Assembly (NCBI GenBank): GCA_020630575.1
Contig: JAHDBD010000029.1
Coordinates: 1 to 59,333, forward strand
Origin: Bernardetia sp.
GTDB taxonomy: Bacteria; Bacteroidota; Bacteroidia; Cytophagales; Bernardetiaceae
DNA length: 59,333 nucleotides
Direction of reading: 5' to 3'
In this document: piece after piece, positions 34,733 to 42,661 of the stretch
How positions within the stretch are numbered: position 1 is the stretch's first letter
Layout: each line of letters begins with the position of its first letter
Position numbers and translations under genes: made by a program
Notes under the pieces: generated by a model
Told to the model about the DNA's origin: nothing
Seen by the model: only the letters and a program-made list of their open reading frames with translations
Databases searched by the model: none

Positions 34733-36499
34733 TTATTTTAATCCATTAAAACTAGCTCTACCGTGTTTTCGGTGTGCTTTAGAGTGGGTTTTGGGTGCAG
34801 AGGTAGTGGTAGTTTTTGATTTTGACTTTTTAGACTTCTTTTTGCCTTTCTTTTTCGTTCCATCTAATCCATCAATTCCGTTTACTGGCTTGCGACTACG
34901 TGGTGCGACTTTAGGACGTGTTATGATTTTTACTATTTTACCAATTCCCCAAATTCCAACAGGAACACCAACGGCTACTCCTGCAACAATAGCTGGGTTT
35001 TCTTTGGTATAAGTAAGAGCTTGGTCTAAGACTTTCGGCAAACCTTTTTTATCAGCTTCTTCGGCTTCCTCTGGTTCATCTTCATCGAAATTTACTGGAG
35101 GATTGCCTTCATCATCATAGTCCTCTTCATCATTTGGCAGTTTAATCATAGCTGCTCCTTTACTGATAGTAAGACCTGTTTCTTTTATTTGATTAGCCGT
35201 TGTTTCCATTTCGTCTGCAAAATCATCTTTGAGTTCATTGTCTAACTTTGCAGTATCAAAGAATGGGTCTTGTTCTGCTGTTGTAGTAGCCGTTTTTGTA
35301 TCGCCACCCCAACTACCTTGATTGTTGTACGTTTCCCCATCGTCTGAAATCCACTCTTGAGGTTTTTCAATTACTTCTGGTGTATCAACTTCTGGCATAT
35401 CAAACTCATCTTTTTCAATCACTTGCTTTTGAGGAGTAGCTATTTTTATAGTAGGCGTACTCGTTTGAATCGGTGTAGATTTTTTGAGTTTTTCGGCTGC
35501 TTTTGCTTCTTTTTTGGCTTTTTTCTTGGCTCTTATTTTTGAGAAAAGTCCTTTTTTCTTTGGATTGGCTGCTTTTTTTTCTTTTCTGACAGCTCGTTTC
35601 ACTTTTCGTTTTTCCTTTCCTTTTTTGAGCTTAGATTTGACCTTAGAAAAAAGTCCTTTTTTCTTTTTAGTAGTTTTTTTCTGTTTCTTAGCAGCTTTTT
35701 TGGTAGCTTTTTTCTGTTTTTTGGCAGCTTTTTTAGTTGCTCTTGCCGTTTTTCTTTTTGCCTTTTTTGAACTACTCTTTTTAGCCTTCTTTTTCTTTTT
35801 CTTAGCTTTCCTTTTTGCACGTCCTAAACCTGCTAAATCTTCCATAACGGAAGTTTCAGTATCATAGTCATATTGTCCTCTATCTACTCCACTAAGCATT
35901 AATGTAGCCATTTTATAATCTTTTTTATCGGTATAAGGTACTTCATAATCATTATCATCAACTACACAATCAATGATATTGTAGTTTTTTGGTCGGTTGG
36001 TGCGTACTAAAACATCTTCTCCATCAATCTCTTGAAATTCTTGATGATTGGGAGCATCTCTATCATAAGCAATAGGATAAACGTGTTGCCAATCAGCCGA
36101 ATATTTCGTTACTCGGAAGGCAAAGGGAATTCCTAAATTGTAAAGGATTGAGCCAATGAAGACTGAGTAACAATCGCAATCAACTCCGTGTATACGGTCA
36201 GCCCATGTGCGAGCTGGCGTTCGTATTTCTTCAAATCCTGCTCTATCTTTGGTATATTGAATATGTTGATAAACAAAATCAAAAATAGCTTTACACGTAT
36301 CTTGGATAGTATTTCTTTTAAGCTGTTGAGCTAAAAGAGCCGTATCTTTATGACGTTGTTGTACAATCATTTTCATTGATTGTACAGTTTCGTCCACGTT
36401 GATAAAATTGGATAATTTGAGCGTTTTTAAATCAGCTTTGGGAATGAGGGAATCATACTGATAGCCGTTTTTAAGCGACCTTTTGTTTTTTGATGTCAT
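34733..36499 (-). CDS. Transglutaminase-fold cysteine protease fused to lysine-rich and membrane regions
   Basis: 588 aa. A transglutaminase-like domain with GVDCDCYS (Cys108 or Cys110), WQHVYPI (His139) and IIDCVVD (Asp177). Then about 110 residues of Lys/Ala/Arg repeats (about 225-335), an acidic linker, one membrane segment (about 505-530, VAGVAVGVPVGIWGIG), and NGIDGLDGTKKKGKKKSKK (540-558). Such domains act as proteases or peptidoglycan amidases. In this operon it may cut particle precursors or the wall. The lysine tract may bind DNA. Its start overlaps the amidase gene by 29 bp. Confidence 0.7.
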   Translation of the reverse strand: MTSKNKRSLKNGYQYDSLIPKADLKTLKLSNFINVDETVQSMKMIVQQRHKDTALLAQQLKRNTIQDTCKAIFDFVYQHIQYTKDRAGFEEIRTPARTWADRIHGVDCDCYSVFIGSILYNLGIPFAFRVTKYSADWQHVYPIAYDRDAPNHQEFQEIDGEDVLVRTNRPKNYNIIDCVVDDNDYEVPYTDKKDYKMATLMLSGVDRGQYDYDTETSVMEDLAGLGRAKRKAKKKKKKAKKSSSKKAKRKTARATKKAAKKQKKATKKAAKKQKKTTKKKKGLFSKVKSKLKKGKEKRKVKRAVRKEKKAANPKKKGLFSKIRAKKKAKKEAKAAEKLKKSTPIQTSTPTIKIATPQKQVIEKDEFDMPEVDTPEVIEKPQEWISDDGETYNNQGSWGGDTKTATTTAEQDPFFDTAKLDNELKDDFADEMETTANQIKETGLTISKGAAMIKLPNDEEDYDDEGNPPVNFDEDEPEEAEEADKKGLPKVLDQALTYTKENPAIVAGVAVGVPVGIWGIGKIVKIITRPKVAPRSRKPVNGIDGLDGTKKKGKKKSKKSKSKTTTTSAPKTHSKAHRKHGRASFNGLK

Positions 36500-37034
36500 A
36501 GCCGAAATGGTAACTTAAAACTTTAAAATTATCGCCTTTGTAAATGCGTTCTTCTGGAATGCCTTTGCGACGTTTGTTCGTGTTTAAATCTGTGTATTCA
36601 ATCTTTCTTGCCCATTCAATCACATTGAAGCAAGGGCATAACTTGACTGCTACTTGGTTGTGTCCTAATACTTTAGCGTTAGGATATTTCCATAAATACC
36701 ACTCTAAGGTGCGTATTAGCTCCTTTTCTTGCATTTCGGTTCGGTTATCAACTCCGTTCACTCCACCTTCCCAACATAGATGGATTGTGTTTCCATTGTG
36801 GATATAAATATCCTTTGCTCGGAATGCTTTTACTCCGTTGGATTGGCTATTGTGTGGTGCAAGTCGTTTTACTAATCCTGTGTCTTCTACAATAATATGG
36901 TAGCCTTCTACTGTCCATTTGAGGATTTTTAAGAAGTAGTAGCGTAACCATTCCCATGTGTATTCTTGTGGTGATGCGCTCGTATGAATCATAATAAATT
37001 CTACTGCTTCATCGGGTAGTGGTCTGTAAGCCAT
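36471..37034 (-). CDS. N-acetylmuramoyl-L-alanine amidase, T7-lysozyme type
   Basis: 187 aa. Amidase_2 fold with zinc ligands placed as in T7 lysozyme: His17 (IMIHTS), His125 (LGHNQV) and Cys133 (KLCP), plus Tyr45 and Lys131 in the catalytic positions. Cuts the bond between muramic acid and the stem peptide. No signal peptide, so it needs a holin, a particle or lysis to reach the wall. It is the clearest viral-type enzyme in the module and sits among early structural genes, which suits an entry lysin. Confidence 0.85.
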   Translation of the reverse strand: MAYRPLPDEAVEFIMIHTSASPQEYTWEWLRYYFLKILKWTVEGYHIIVEDTGLVKRLAPHNSQSNGVKAFRAKDIYIHNGNTIHLCWEGGVNGVDNRTEMQEKELIRTLEWYLWKYPNAKVLGHNQVAVKLCPCFNVIEWARKIEYTDLNTNKRRKGIPEERIYKGDNFKVLSYHFGYDIKKQKVA

Positions 37035-37037
37035 TGT

Positions 37038-37544
37038 TTACTTTTTTGGAGGTGGCGAAATTGTAAATTCGTCTTGGGTTTTGTAGGGAATACGACCATT
37101 TACAGTAAGCTCTGTTACAAGATATATTTTTACTTCCTTCATGTTTTTCAATCCACCTTTGAGAATATCTTTTACAATACTCACGGCTGACATCGCTACG
37201 GCTGTAATAATTTCAGTAATTCCACCTACACGAATGCGAAAAGGTGTTTCGGCACTCGGTTGTATAGTGTGTATCTGACTTTCTACCTGTGAGCTAATGA
37301 AAGGCTCATTAATTTTTACATCTTCTGCACTTTTATATACTTTTACAAAAGGATGCGAAATTTTTAAACTCGTTTGGCTTGGGTTCTGAACGGTTACGTC
37401 CACGTAAACTACGCCTTTAGATACAGTAGGCTTCGTTTTGAGTACGATTTTATCACCTGTATTCTTTAGATTTGCTAAGTAATAAGTACCAAATATCACC
37501 CCTACTGCTCCTGCTGTTCCTGCTATTTTTGCACCTGTATTCAT
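37038..37544 (-). CDS. N-terminally membrane-anchored beta-domain protein
   Basis: 168 aa. Membrane segment at about 5-23 (KIAGTAGAVGVIFGTYYL), then a single beta-sandwich-like domain (about 30-165; VYVDVTVQNPSQTSLKIS) resembling LEA/Ig-type folds. The N-terminus resembles that of 29042-29914 (both begin MNTG). A periplasm- or lumen-facing particle membrane protein is likely. Confidence 0.6.
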   Translation of the reverse strand: MNTGAKIAGTAGAVGVIFGTYYLANLKNTGDKIVLKTKPTVSKGVVYVDVTVQNPSQTSLKISHPFVKVYKSAEDVKINEPFISSQVESQIHTIQPSAETPFRIRVGGITEIITAVAMSAVSIVKDILKGGLKNMKEVKIYLVTELTVNGRIPYKTQDEFTISPPPKK

Positions 37545-37546
37545 AA

Positions 37547-38209
37547 TTATTCCTCTGGTAATTCTTCTTCGTCTGGGTCGTAATCGGTTTGTGAACTATC
37601 ATACATTTCTTCTTCTGTATCTACTCCACTTTTTTTCATCATACTCAAAGTAGCCAGAATGATAGGCGTTGCTGCTGTAATGATAGCTGCTGTGGCTGGT
37701 TCGCCTAATGCTCCTAATCCGTTTACTTCATTTTCGTAAGAATCAAATTCAGATAGATAAGGAACGACACCGTTTAAAGGCACTTTACGGTCTTTGTTTC
37801 CACGTCCTTTCAAGATTGCTTTTTTGAGGTTTTTCTTTTTTCCTCCTAACTTCTCAACTGTGCGCTCTAATTTTGTGAGTGTTTTTTTGATTTTATTGTG
37901 TTTGTTCAAATCAACTCCTAATTTTTGAGCTTCTTGGGGACTGAGGTAACCGTAACGAAGACGACTAGACATTTTTTTCATGTCTAATTTTGCTGCTGCA
38001 TAAAGTCCATTTCGGATGGCAGATAAGGCAGGATTAAAACGTTTTAAAAAACCCCAAATCTTCCTACGCCTTTTTTTTCGTTTGGCTTTTCTAGCCTTGC
38101 GCTTGTTTTTTTTGGCTGCTTTTTTGGCTTTTCGTTTCTTTCCATCTAATCCATCTAAATCTAAATGGTCGTCTTCATAAATGAGAGAGGTAGTGTCGTT
38201 CCTGTGCAT
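37547..38209 (-). CDS. Highly basic protein with N-terminal GLDG signature and membrane segment
   Basis: 220 aa. DLDGLDGKKRKAKKAAKKNK at 17-36 begins a basic region running to about 60. A helical middle follows, then VNGLGALGEPATAAIITAAT with a membrane segment (about 172-192) and an acidic tail. The order of signature, lysine tract and membrane segment mirrors 27273-28148 in reverse. Candidate DNA-condensing membrane protein. Confidence 0.6.
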   Translation of the reverse strand: MHRNDTTSLIYEDDHLDLDGLDGKKRKAKKAAKKNKRKARKAKRKKRRRKIWGFLKRFNPALSAIRNGLYAAAKLDMKKMSSRLRYGYLSPQEAQKLGVDLNKHNKIKKTLTKLERTVEKLGGKKKNLKKAILKGRGNKDRKVPLNGVVPYLSEFDSYENEVNGLGALGEPATAAIITAATPIILATLSMMKKSGVDTEEEMYDSSQTDYDPDEEELPEE

Positions 38210-38235
38210 CTTTCTAAAATTATCTATCTACTAAT

Positions 38236-38721
38236 TTATTGACTAATACTATCCGTTTTCTTTTCTAATAATTGGTTGGTAAGCATAGACAAAGTTTTTT
38301 TGATTTCGTCTAAACTAGCTTGTTGTAGAAGTTGAGATTCTCGCATGTCTTGATGCGTTTTAGAAATTTCCTCAAACTTACTTTCAAACTTGGTTTCTCT
38401 TTGTTCTAGTTTATCGAATTTTTTATCAATACTTGTTTCAAGGCTTGTAAAATCATTATCAATACTTGTTTTGAGTGTTTCAAAATCTTTATCGATACTA
38501 GTTTCAAGACGTTCAAACTCTTTATCAATGCTTATTTTAAGTGTTTCAAACTTTTTATCGATACTGTCTTCAAGTAGTTTGATTTTATTTTCTAATTCTA
38601 GTATCTTTTTTTTATGCTCTTTTACATCAAAAAAAAGATTAATAAAACGCCAAATCAAACCACCAATTCCCAAACTTTGAAGAGTAACCCAACCAATTAC
38701 AATTTTATCTAATTGTTCCAT
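38236..38721 (-). CDS. Membrane-anchored coiled coil with five 11-residue repeats
   Basis: 161 aa. Membrane segment near residues 10-32, then about five hendecad repeats of the type SIDKxFExLxT (about 60-115), giving a right-handed coiled-coil rod, and a helical tail. Repeats are visible in the DNA too, so the rod length may vary between strains. A tether or spike stalk is plausible. Confidence 0.65.
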   Translation of the reverse strand: MEQLDKIVIGWVTLQSLGIGGLIWRFINLFFDVKEHKKKILELENKIKLLEDSIDKKFETLKISIDKEFERLETSIDKDFETLKTSIDNDFTSLETSIDKKFDKLEQRETKFESKFEEISKTHQDMRESQLLQQASLDEIKKTLSMLTNQLLEKKTDSISQ

Positions 38722-38742
38722 TGTAATTGGTGTTTCGAATCG

Positions 38743-39108
38743 TTAGGCTGCTCTGTTGCCGAATAAACGGCTACCAGAATTGTATAAAGCTGCTGTTGAA
38801 AGAACATAGCGTACACAATCTTCGATAAACTCTTCTACTTCATCGTTTTGTAAATCAAAACGTTTAGCAAAAGATTGAGCAACGTTTTCAACTTCGTTAC
38901 GGTACAAATCTTTAAGCTCTGGAACTGTCATTCCTTTAAAATTTTGTATGGAATCGCCAAAAGGAACAAGCGCAATAGCAAGTCCGAATCCTTCTGTAAG
39001 TGTAATTTTACCGTCTTGAAGTGCTACACCTGCTGTTGTAGAAAATGCGCCTAAATTAGAAAAAAAGGCTTCCGTATGAACGGTTGAAAGTGTATTGTGA
39101 ATAGACAT
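38743..39108 (-). CDS. First gene of the virion-like module, unrecognised
   Basis: 121 aa. A mildly hydrophobic central helix (GFGLAIALVPFGDSI) lies between two helical, charged parts. No signal peptide. Begins the leftward module. No TAnnTTTG box lies just upstream, so transcription probably comes from the switch region at 39.7 kb. Confidence 0.6.
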   Translation of the reverse strand: MSIHNTLSTVHTEAFFSNLGAFSTTAGVALQDGKITLTEGFGLAIALVPFGDSIQNFKGMTVPELKDLYRNEVENVAQSFAKRFDLQNDEVEEFIEDCVRYVLSTAALYNSGSRLFGNRAA

Positions 39109-39150
39109 GATATGTAAAGTAAATAGTAAGTGAATTGGAATGAGAAATGA

Positions 39151-39192
39151 AAAAAATCTCCTACCCCTTTCTATAAAGAATAAGAGATTTTA
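39151..39192 (-). terminator. Weak terminator before the virion-like module
   Basis: AAAATCTC (39153-39160) pairs with GAGATTTT (39184-39191) around a 23-base loop. It separates the exported-protein gene from the module and may need antitermination. Confidence 0.5.
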
Positions 39193-39226
39193 TAAGTATA
39201 TATTTTCTATTAGCTTGTCTTTGCTC

Positions 39227-39655
39227 CTAACTTGCCTTTATATTTCGTAAACTATTGATTTTCTCAATGGGGACTACATTTGTATTCCTCTGTGAATAAT
39301 CTTTTGTGGATAGTTCCGAAAATGACCGTTGTACGATAGGCTGTAAAAAAGAAGTAGTAGGGTAATTGCAATCTGACCTATTTATATCTGTATCGTTCCT
39401 CGTGGGCAATGAGAAATAAATCGTAGATAAAATTGGAATACTTGGACTACTATCCCTATTGAAAATTTCGGTATCGGTAATGATTAGAATTACTGTATGA
39501 TTAATTCCAAAAGAAGTTATCAAATCAGTATCGATTGTTGGGTGTCCGACAAAGACAATATCGTGGTCTGGAGTAGGGGAGTCGTCAGCGAAAGCATTTA
39601 ATGAAATGCTTGCGACAAGAAAGAGCAGAAGAGTGAAAATAATAAGATTTCTCAT
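39227..39655 (-). CDS. Small exported protein of element 2
   Basis: 142 aa with a clear signal peptide (about residues 1-23, cleavage after AFA). The mature part contains IVFVGHPTIDTD and TDINRSDCNYPTTSF, matching the partial gene at 1-330. Lies first behind the switch promoter (-7 box 39714-39721) and ahead of the virion-like module. Unknown family; superinfection exclusion at the surface is one possibility. Confidence 0.7.
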   Translation of the reverse strand: MRNLIIFTLLLFLVASISLNAFADDSPTPDHDIVFVGHPTIDTDLITSFGINHTVILIITDTEIFNRDSSPSIPILSTIYFSLPTRNDTDINRSDCNYPTTSFLQPIVQRSFSELSTKDYSQRNTNVVPIEKINSLRNIKAS

Positions 39656-39713
39656 AATAAAATAAGTGGTTTGATGAAAAATAAATAAGATAGTTTTATC
39701 CTTTATTGCTCTA

Positions 39714-39721
39714 CAAACTTA
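39714..39721 (-). promoter_or_regulatory. -7 box of the element 2 leftward switch promoter
   Basis: The reverse complement reads TAAGTTTG within a 16-bp block identical to 391-406. The first iteron begins about 20 bp upstream, as in element 1. Confidence 0.6.
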
Positions 39722-39740
39722 CGAGAGTTGCCAAACCTGC

Positions 39741-39821
39741 TTATCAATTTCTATCATTTTCTATCATTTTATGTTACTTTTTGACTATGAATGATAATTA
39801 CTATCAATTTCTATCAATTAA
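39741..39821. repeat. Iteron array YTATCAWTTT with 10-bp phasing
   Basis: Copies start at 39741, 39751, 39761, 39801 and 39811. Two inverted ATGATAAT sites lie at 39791-39798 and 39821-39828. The layout equals that of 419-498 in element 1, but the sequence is unrelated. Presumed operator for the adjacent 89-aa protein. Confidence 0.75.
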
Positions 39822-39927
39822 TGATAATAAAAAATGTAGCCTAAATCATTGAAAGTCCGTATCTTAGCATAAGAATAAAGACTATAAATAAACCACTTAC
39901 TATTTATTTTATTTAGATTTTTCAATT

Positions 39928-40197
39928 ATGGACAGTTCTGCTTGTGCTTCTGCAATCCCTTGCACCAAAACACACACGCAAGCGCAAAAAATAAATTTAC
40001 AAGGTACATTACCTGTGTGTAAACCACTAAACCGAAAAGAGGTAATGTTACATTATGGAATAGAAAGCTATGCAACGCTCAAAAAATGGCTATTGCCTAT
40101 CAAAGATAAAATAGAGGGTAAAAATAGAAGAATGTTCTGCATACCAGAACTAAAAATTATTAGAGAGCATTTAGACGGTGTGCCTGTGGAGTATTAA
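39928..40197 (+). CDS. Small helix-turn-helix-like regulator, element 2 version
   Basis: 89 aa, paralog of 596-874. Conserved ends (MDS, LQGTLPVCKPL, LDGVPVEY) enclose a different central helix-turn-helix-like part (REVMLHYGIESYATLKKWL). It follows its own iteron array and ends at a hairpin terminator. Likely binds the YTATCAWTTT iterons and sets the choice between maintenance and expression of the leftward module. Confidence 0.7.
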   Translation: MDSSACASAIPCTKTHTQAQKINLQGTLPVCKPLNRKEVMLHYGIESYATLKKWLLPIKDKIEGKNRRMFCIPELKIIREHLDGVPVEY

Positions 40198-40224
40198 CAA
40201 TTTCGTTGATTCATATATTGCATT

Positions 40225-40259
40225 AAAAAACCTATTCTTTTTGAGAGTAGGTTTTTTTT
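40225..40259 (+). terminator. Terminator after the regulator gene
   Basis: AAACCTATTCT pairs imperfectly with AGAGTAGGTTT, followed by seven to eight T. Confidence 0.7.
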
Positions 40260-40290
40260 ATGATATATTTTTAACAAAATCACTTGCATT

Positions 40291-40333
40291 TGCCTAATAT
40301 TTTAGGCATTTCTTATAAACTCTGTTAGATTTG
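40291..40333 (+). promoter_or_regulatory. Promoter and palindromic operator of the restriction-modification operon
   Basis: TGCCTAA-tatt-TTAGGCA (40291-40308) is a perfect 7-bp-arm palindrome 17 bp before the -7 box TAGATTTG (40326-40333). The start codon lies at 40359. The palindrome occupies the -33 region, so a bound protein would regulate the operon. No controller gene is seen next to it. Confidence 0.65.
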
Positions 40334-40358
40334 TGTTCCAATCCATAAAAAACAAATC

Positions 40359-42536
40359 ATGACTGAGAATAAAGAAAAAAAACTTAAAGAATTTACAATT
40401 AAAGGAATTGAAAAAGGACTTATTCATATTGACGGTAAAAAGGAATATGTTACTTACCTTCATCAAAATAAAAAAAGAAAATATACAAATCCAGAGGAAC
40501 AAGTACAAGTAGAAACCTACTGTAAACTTGTTTTGCATTATGGTTATCCTCAAACACATATCTTGATGTTTGAGAGTGTAAAAATGGGTGTATCTACAAA
40601 AGAAGCTGATATATTGGTTTATCAAGATGAAAAATTAGAAAAACCATATATCGTCATTGAATGTAAAAAAGAGGATATTTCAGAACTTGAATTTAAAGAA
40701 GCCGTAAAACAAGCTCTTAGTTATGCTCATGCGATTGCAGGAACGACTAAATTTGTTTGGGTTACAAAAGGAAATAAAGAAGAGTTTTATAAATTTAATA
40801 AAGACCAAAAATCACAAGAACAAACGGCAAATATTCCTTATTTTGGAGAAACTGACGAGCCAAAATATAGATTTGCTAAAAATGGTTTTTATTATGAGCA
40901 GAAACAAGGAGTAAGTAAAAAAACAGAAGTAGAAGATTTAAAAGAAATTACAGAAAGCGACCTTGAACGTCTTTTCAAACAAGCTCATGATGCACTTTGG
41001 GCAGGTGGAGAACTCAATCCTACACAAGCATTTGACGAATTAGATAAACTTATATTTTGTAAAATTTGGGACGAAAGAAATACAACCGTAGGACAGCCGT
41101 ATCAATTCCAAATTGCTTCTGATGAAACAGCAGAACAACTAAAAGCAAAAATATTTGGACTTTATGACAAAGGAAAACAAAAAGACCCAGATGTTTTTAG
41201 CAAAGATATTGACCTTACACCAGAAAGAATAAAAAGTATTGTAGAGTATTTTCAAGCTGTAAACCTTACAGAAACAGACCTTGATAGCAAAGGAAAAGCA
41301 TTTGAAACCTTTTTAGGCTCTTACTTTAGAGGAGAATTTGGACAGTATTTTACACCAAGAAATGTAGTAAAATTTACTGTTGATGTTTTGCCTATTACAA
41401 ATGAAGCTAGAGTTTTAGATACATCTTGTGGTAGTGGTGGATTTTTATTATATGTTTTAGATAAAGTAAGAAGACAAGCAGATGAGTATTTTCCAAAACC
41501 AGAAGAAGGAGATAGAGGAAGTAGATTACAAGATGACTGGAAAAGACATTGGCACGATTTCGCTGAAAAAAATCTTTATGGAATAGAAATAAATGACCAA
41601 ATTTCTAGGGTAGCAAAAATGAATATGATTATTCATGATGATGGACACACCAACGTAGTTACCCACGATGGACTTTATGATATTAAAACGATAAGTGAAA
41701 GAACAGGAAATACAGGATTCAAAGAAAATTCATTTGATTTTATTGTTACCAATCCTCCTTTTGGTTCTATTGTAAAGCAAGTAGAAAAGTCATACATGCA
41801 GATTACAGAACATCAAAAATCGTATTATAATTTAGCTATAAAAGATGTAAACTGGATTGATAAGAAACTAAAACCAAATCACAAAACCACAGGAAGAGAA
41901 AATCAATCTACTGAAATTCTTTTTATCGAACAGGCACATCACTTTCTAAAAGAAGGAGGATATTTAGCTGTTGTTTTGCCAGATGGAATACTTACAAATA
42001 GCTCATTGCAATATGTTAGAAATCAAATTGAAAAAGATTTTAGGATTGTAGCCGTAGTTTCTCTTCCTCAAACGGCTTTTACTGCAACAGGCGCAGGTGT
42101 AAAATCTTCTGTTTTGTTTCTCAAAAAACATACTAAACAAAAAACAAAAGAGATACAGAAACTTCAAGAAAAACTTGAAAATCAAATCGCATCACAAAAT
42201 AAGCTCAAAGAAAATATAGATGATTTACAAAAGCAAAAGAAAGAGCAAACAAAGGACTTAAAGGCAAAAGATGAAGCTACACAGCTCAAGAAAAAAGAAA
42301 TTACTGATGAATACAATGAAAAAATAACACAATTTAGAGAAGAACTAGAAGAGCTTTATCTCACTCAAAAACAAGAACAATTACCAGACTACCCAATTTT
42401 TATGGCAATAGCTGAAAATATTGGATATGATGCAACAGGAAAAACAATACCTCAAAACGACCTTACAGAAATAACACAAGAACTGAAAAAATTTATTACT
42501 AGCATAGAAGAAGGGACAGACCATTTTTTCGTCTAA
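40359..42536 (+). CDS. Fused nuclease and N6-adenine methylase subunit (BcgI-like)
   Basis: 725 aa. An N-terminal PD-(D/E)XK nuclease of the HsdR_N type: EADILVY (about 77-83) and PYIVIECKKE (about 95-104). Then an N6-adenine methylase like HsdM with FGQYFTPRNV (about 329), LDTSCGSGGF (about 354) and NPPFGS (about 466), and a C-terminal coiled coil (about 590-670). No helicase domain and no separate HsdR gene nearby, so cutting probably uses the fused nuclease, as in BcgI-type IIB/IIG enzymes with a separate specificity subunit. The reading frame ends in a T6 run that looks slippery. Confidence 0.85.
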   Translation: MTENKEKKLKEFTIKGIEKGLIHIDGKKEYVTYLHQNKKRKYTNPEEQVQVETYCKLVLHYGYPQTHILMFESVKMGVSTKEADILVYQDEKLEKPYIVIECKKEDISELEFKEAVKQALSYAHAIAGTTKFVWVTKGNKEEFYKFNKDQKSQEQTANIPYFGETDEPKYRFAKNGFYYEQKQGVSKKTEVEDLKEITESDLERLFKQAHDALWAGGELNPTQAFDELDKLIFCKIWDERNTTVGQPYQFQIASDETAEQLKAKIFGLYDKGKQKDPDVFSKDIDLTPERIKSIVEYFQAVNLTETDLDSKGKAFETFLGSYFRGEFGQYFTPRNVVKFTVDVLPITNEARVLDTSCGSGGFLLYVLDKVRRQADEYFPKPEEGDRGSRLQDDWKRHWHDFAEKNLYGIEINDQISRVAKMNMIIHDDGHTNVVTHDGLYDIKTISERTGNTGFKENSFDFIVTNPPFGSIVKQVEKSYMQITEHQKSYYNLAIKDVNWIDKKLKPNHKTTGRENQSTEILFIEQAHHFLKEGGYLAVVLPDGILTNSSLQYVRNQIEKDFRIVAVVSLPQTAFTATGAGVKSSVLFLKKHTKQKTKEIQKLQEKLENQIASQNKLKENIDDLQKQKKEQTKDLKAKDEATQLKKKEITDEYNEKITQFREELEELYLTQKQEQLPDYPIFMAIAENIGYDATGKTIPQNDLTEITQELKKFITSIEEGTDHFFV
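42524..42530 (+). other. Candidate -1 frameshift site joining methylase and specificity subunit
   Basis: The heptamer T TTT TTC is in the right register for -1 slippage, two codons before the stop at 42534-42536. The -1 frame is open from 42503 to the end of the specificity gene at 43966. Either programmed slippage or a homopolymer indel. Confidence 0.5.
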
Positions 42537-42661
42537 GCCCTTCACTGAATAAAGATAAAGTTTTTATCATACAGAGAAGGGCAATAGAAGAACGTATAGA
42601 TTCTTATTTTTTTAAAAAATCTTTTACTGATTTAAGAGAAAAATTAAGAAGTGAAAACTTC

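Noticed and set aside
35357..35867. Long open frames opposite or within the lysine-rich part of 34733-36499
   Set aside because: Low-complexity lysine codons create stop-free shadows; the transglutaminase-bearing frame is the real one.
17943..39108. Ordinary tailed prophage
   Set aside because: No large terminase, portal, capsid protease, tape measure, tail tube or sheath could be recognised, although fibre-like and lysin genes are present.
17943..39108. Conjugative transfer module
   Set aside because: No relaxase, TraG/VirD4 coupling protein, VirB4 or other Tra-type protein is visible; wall enzymes alone do not support it.
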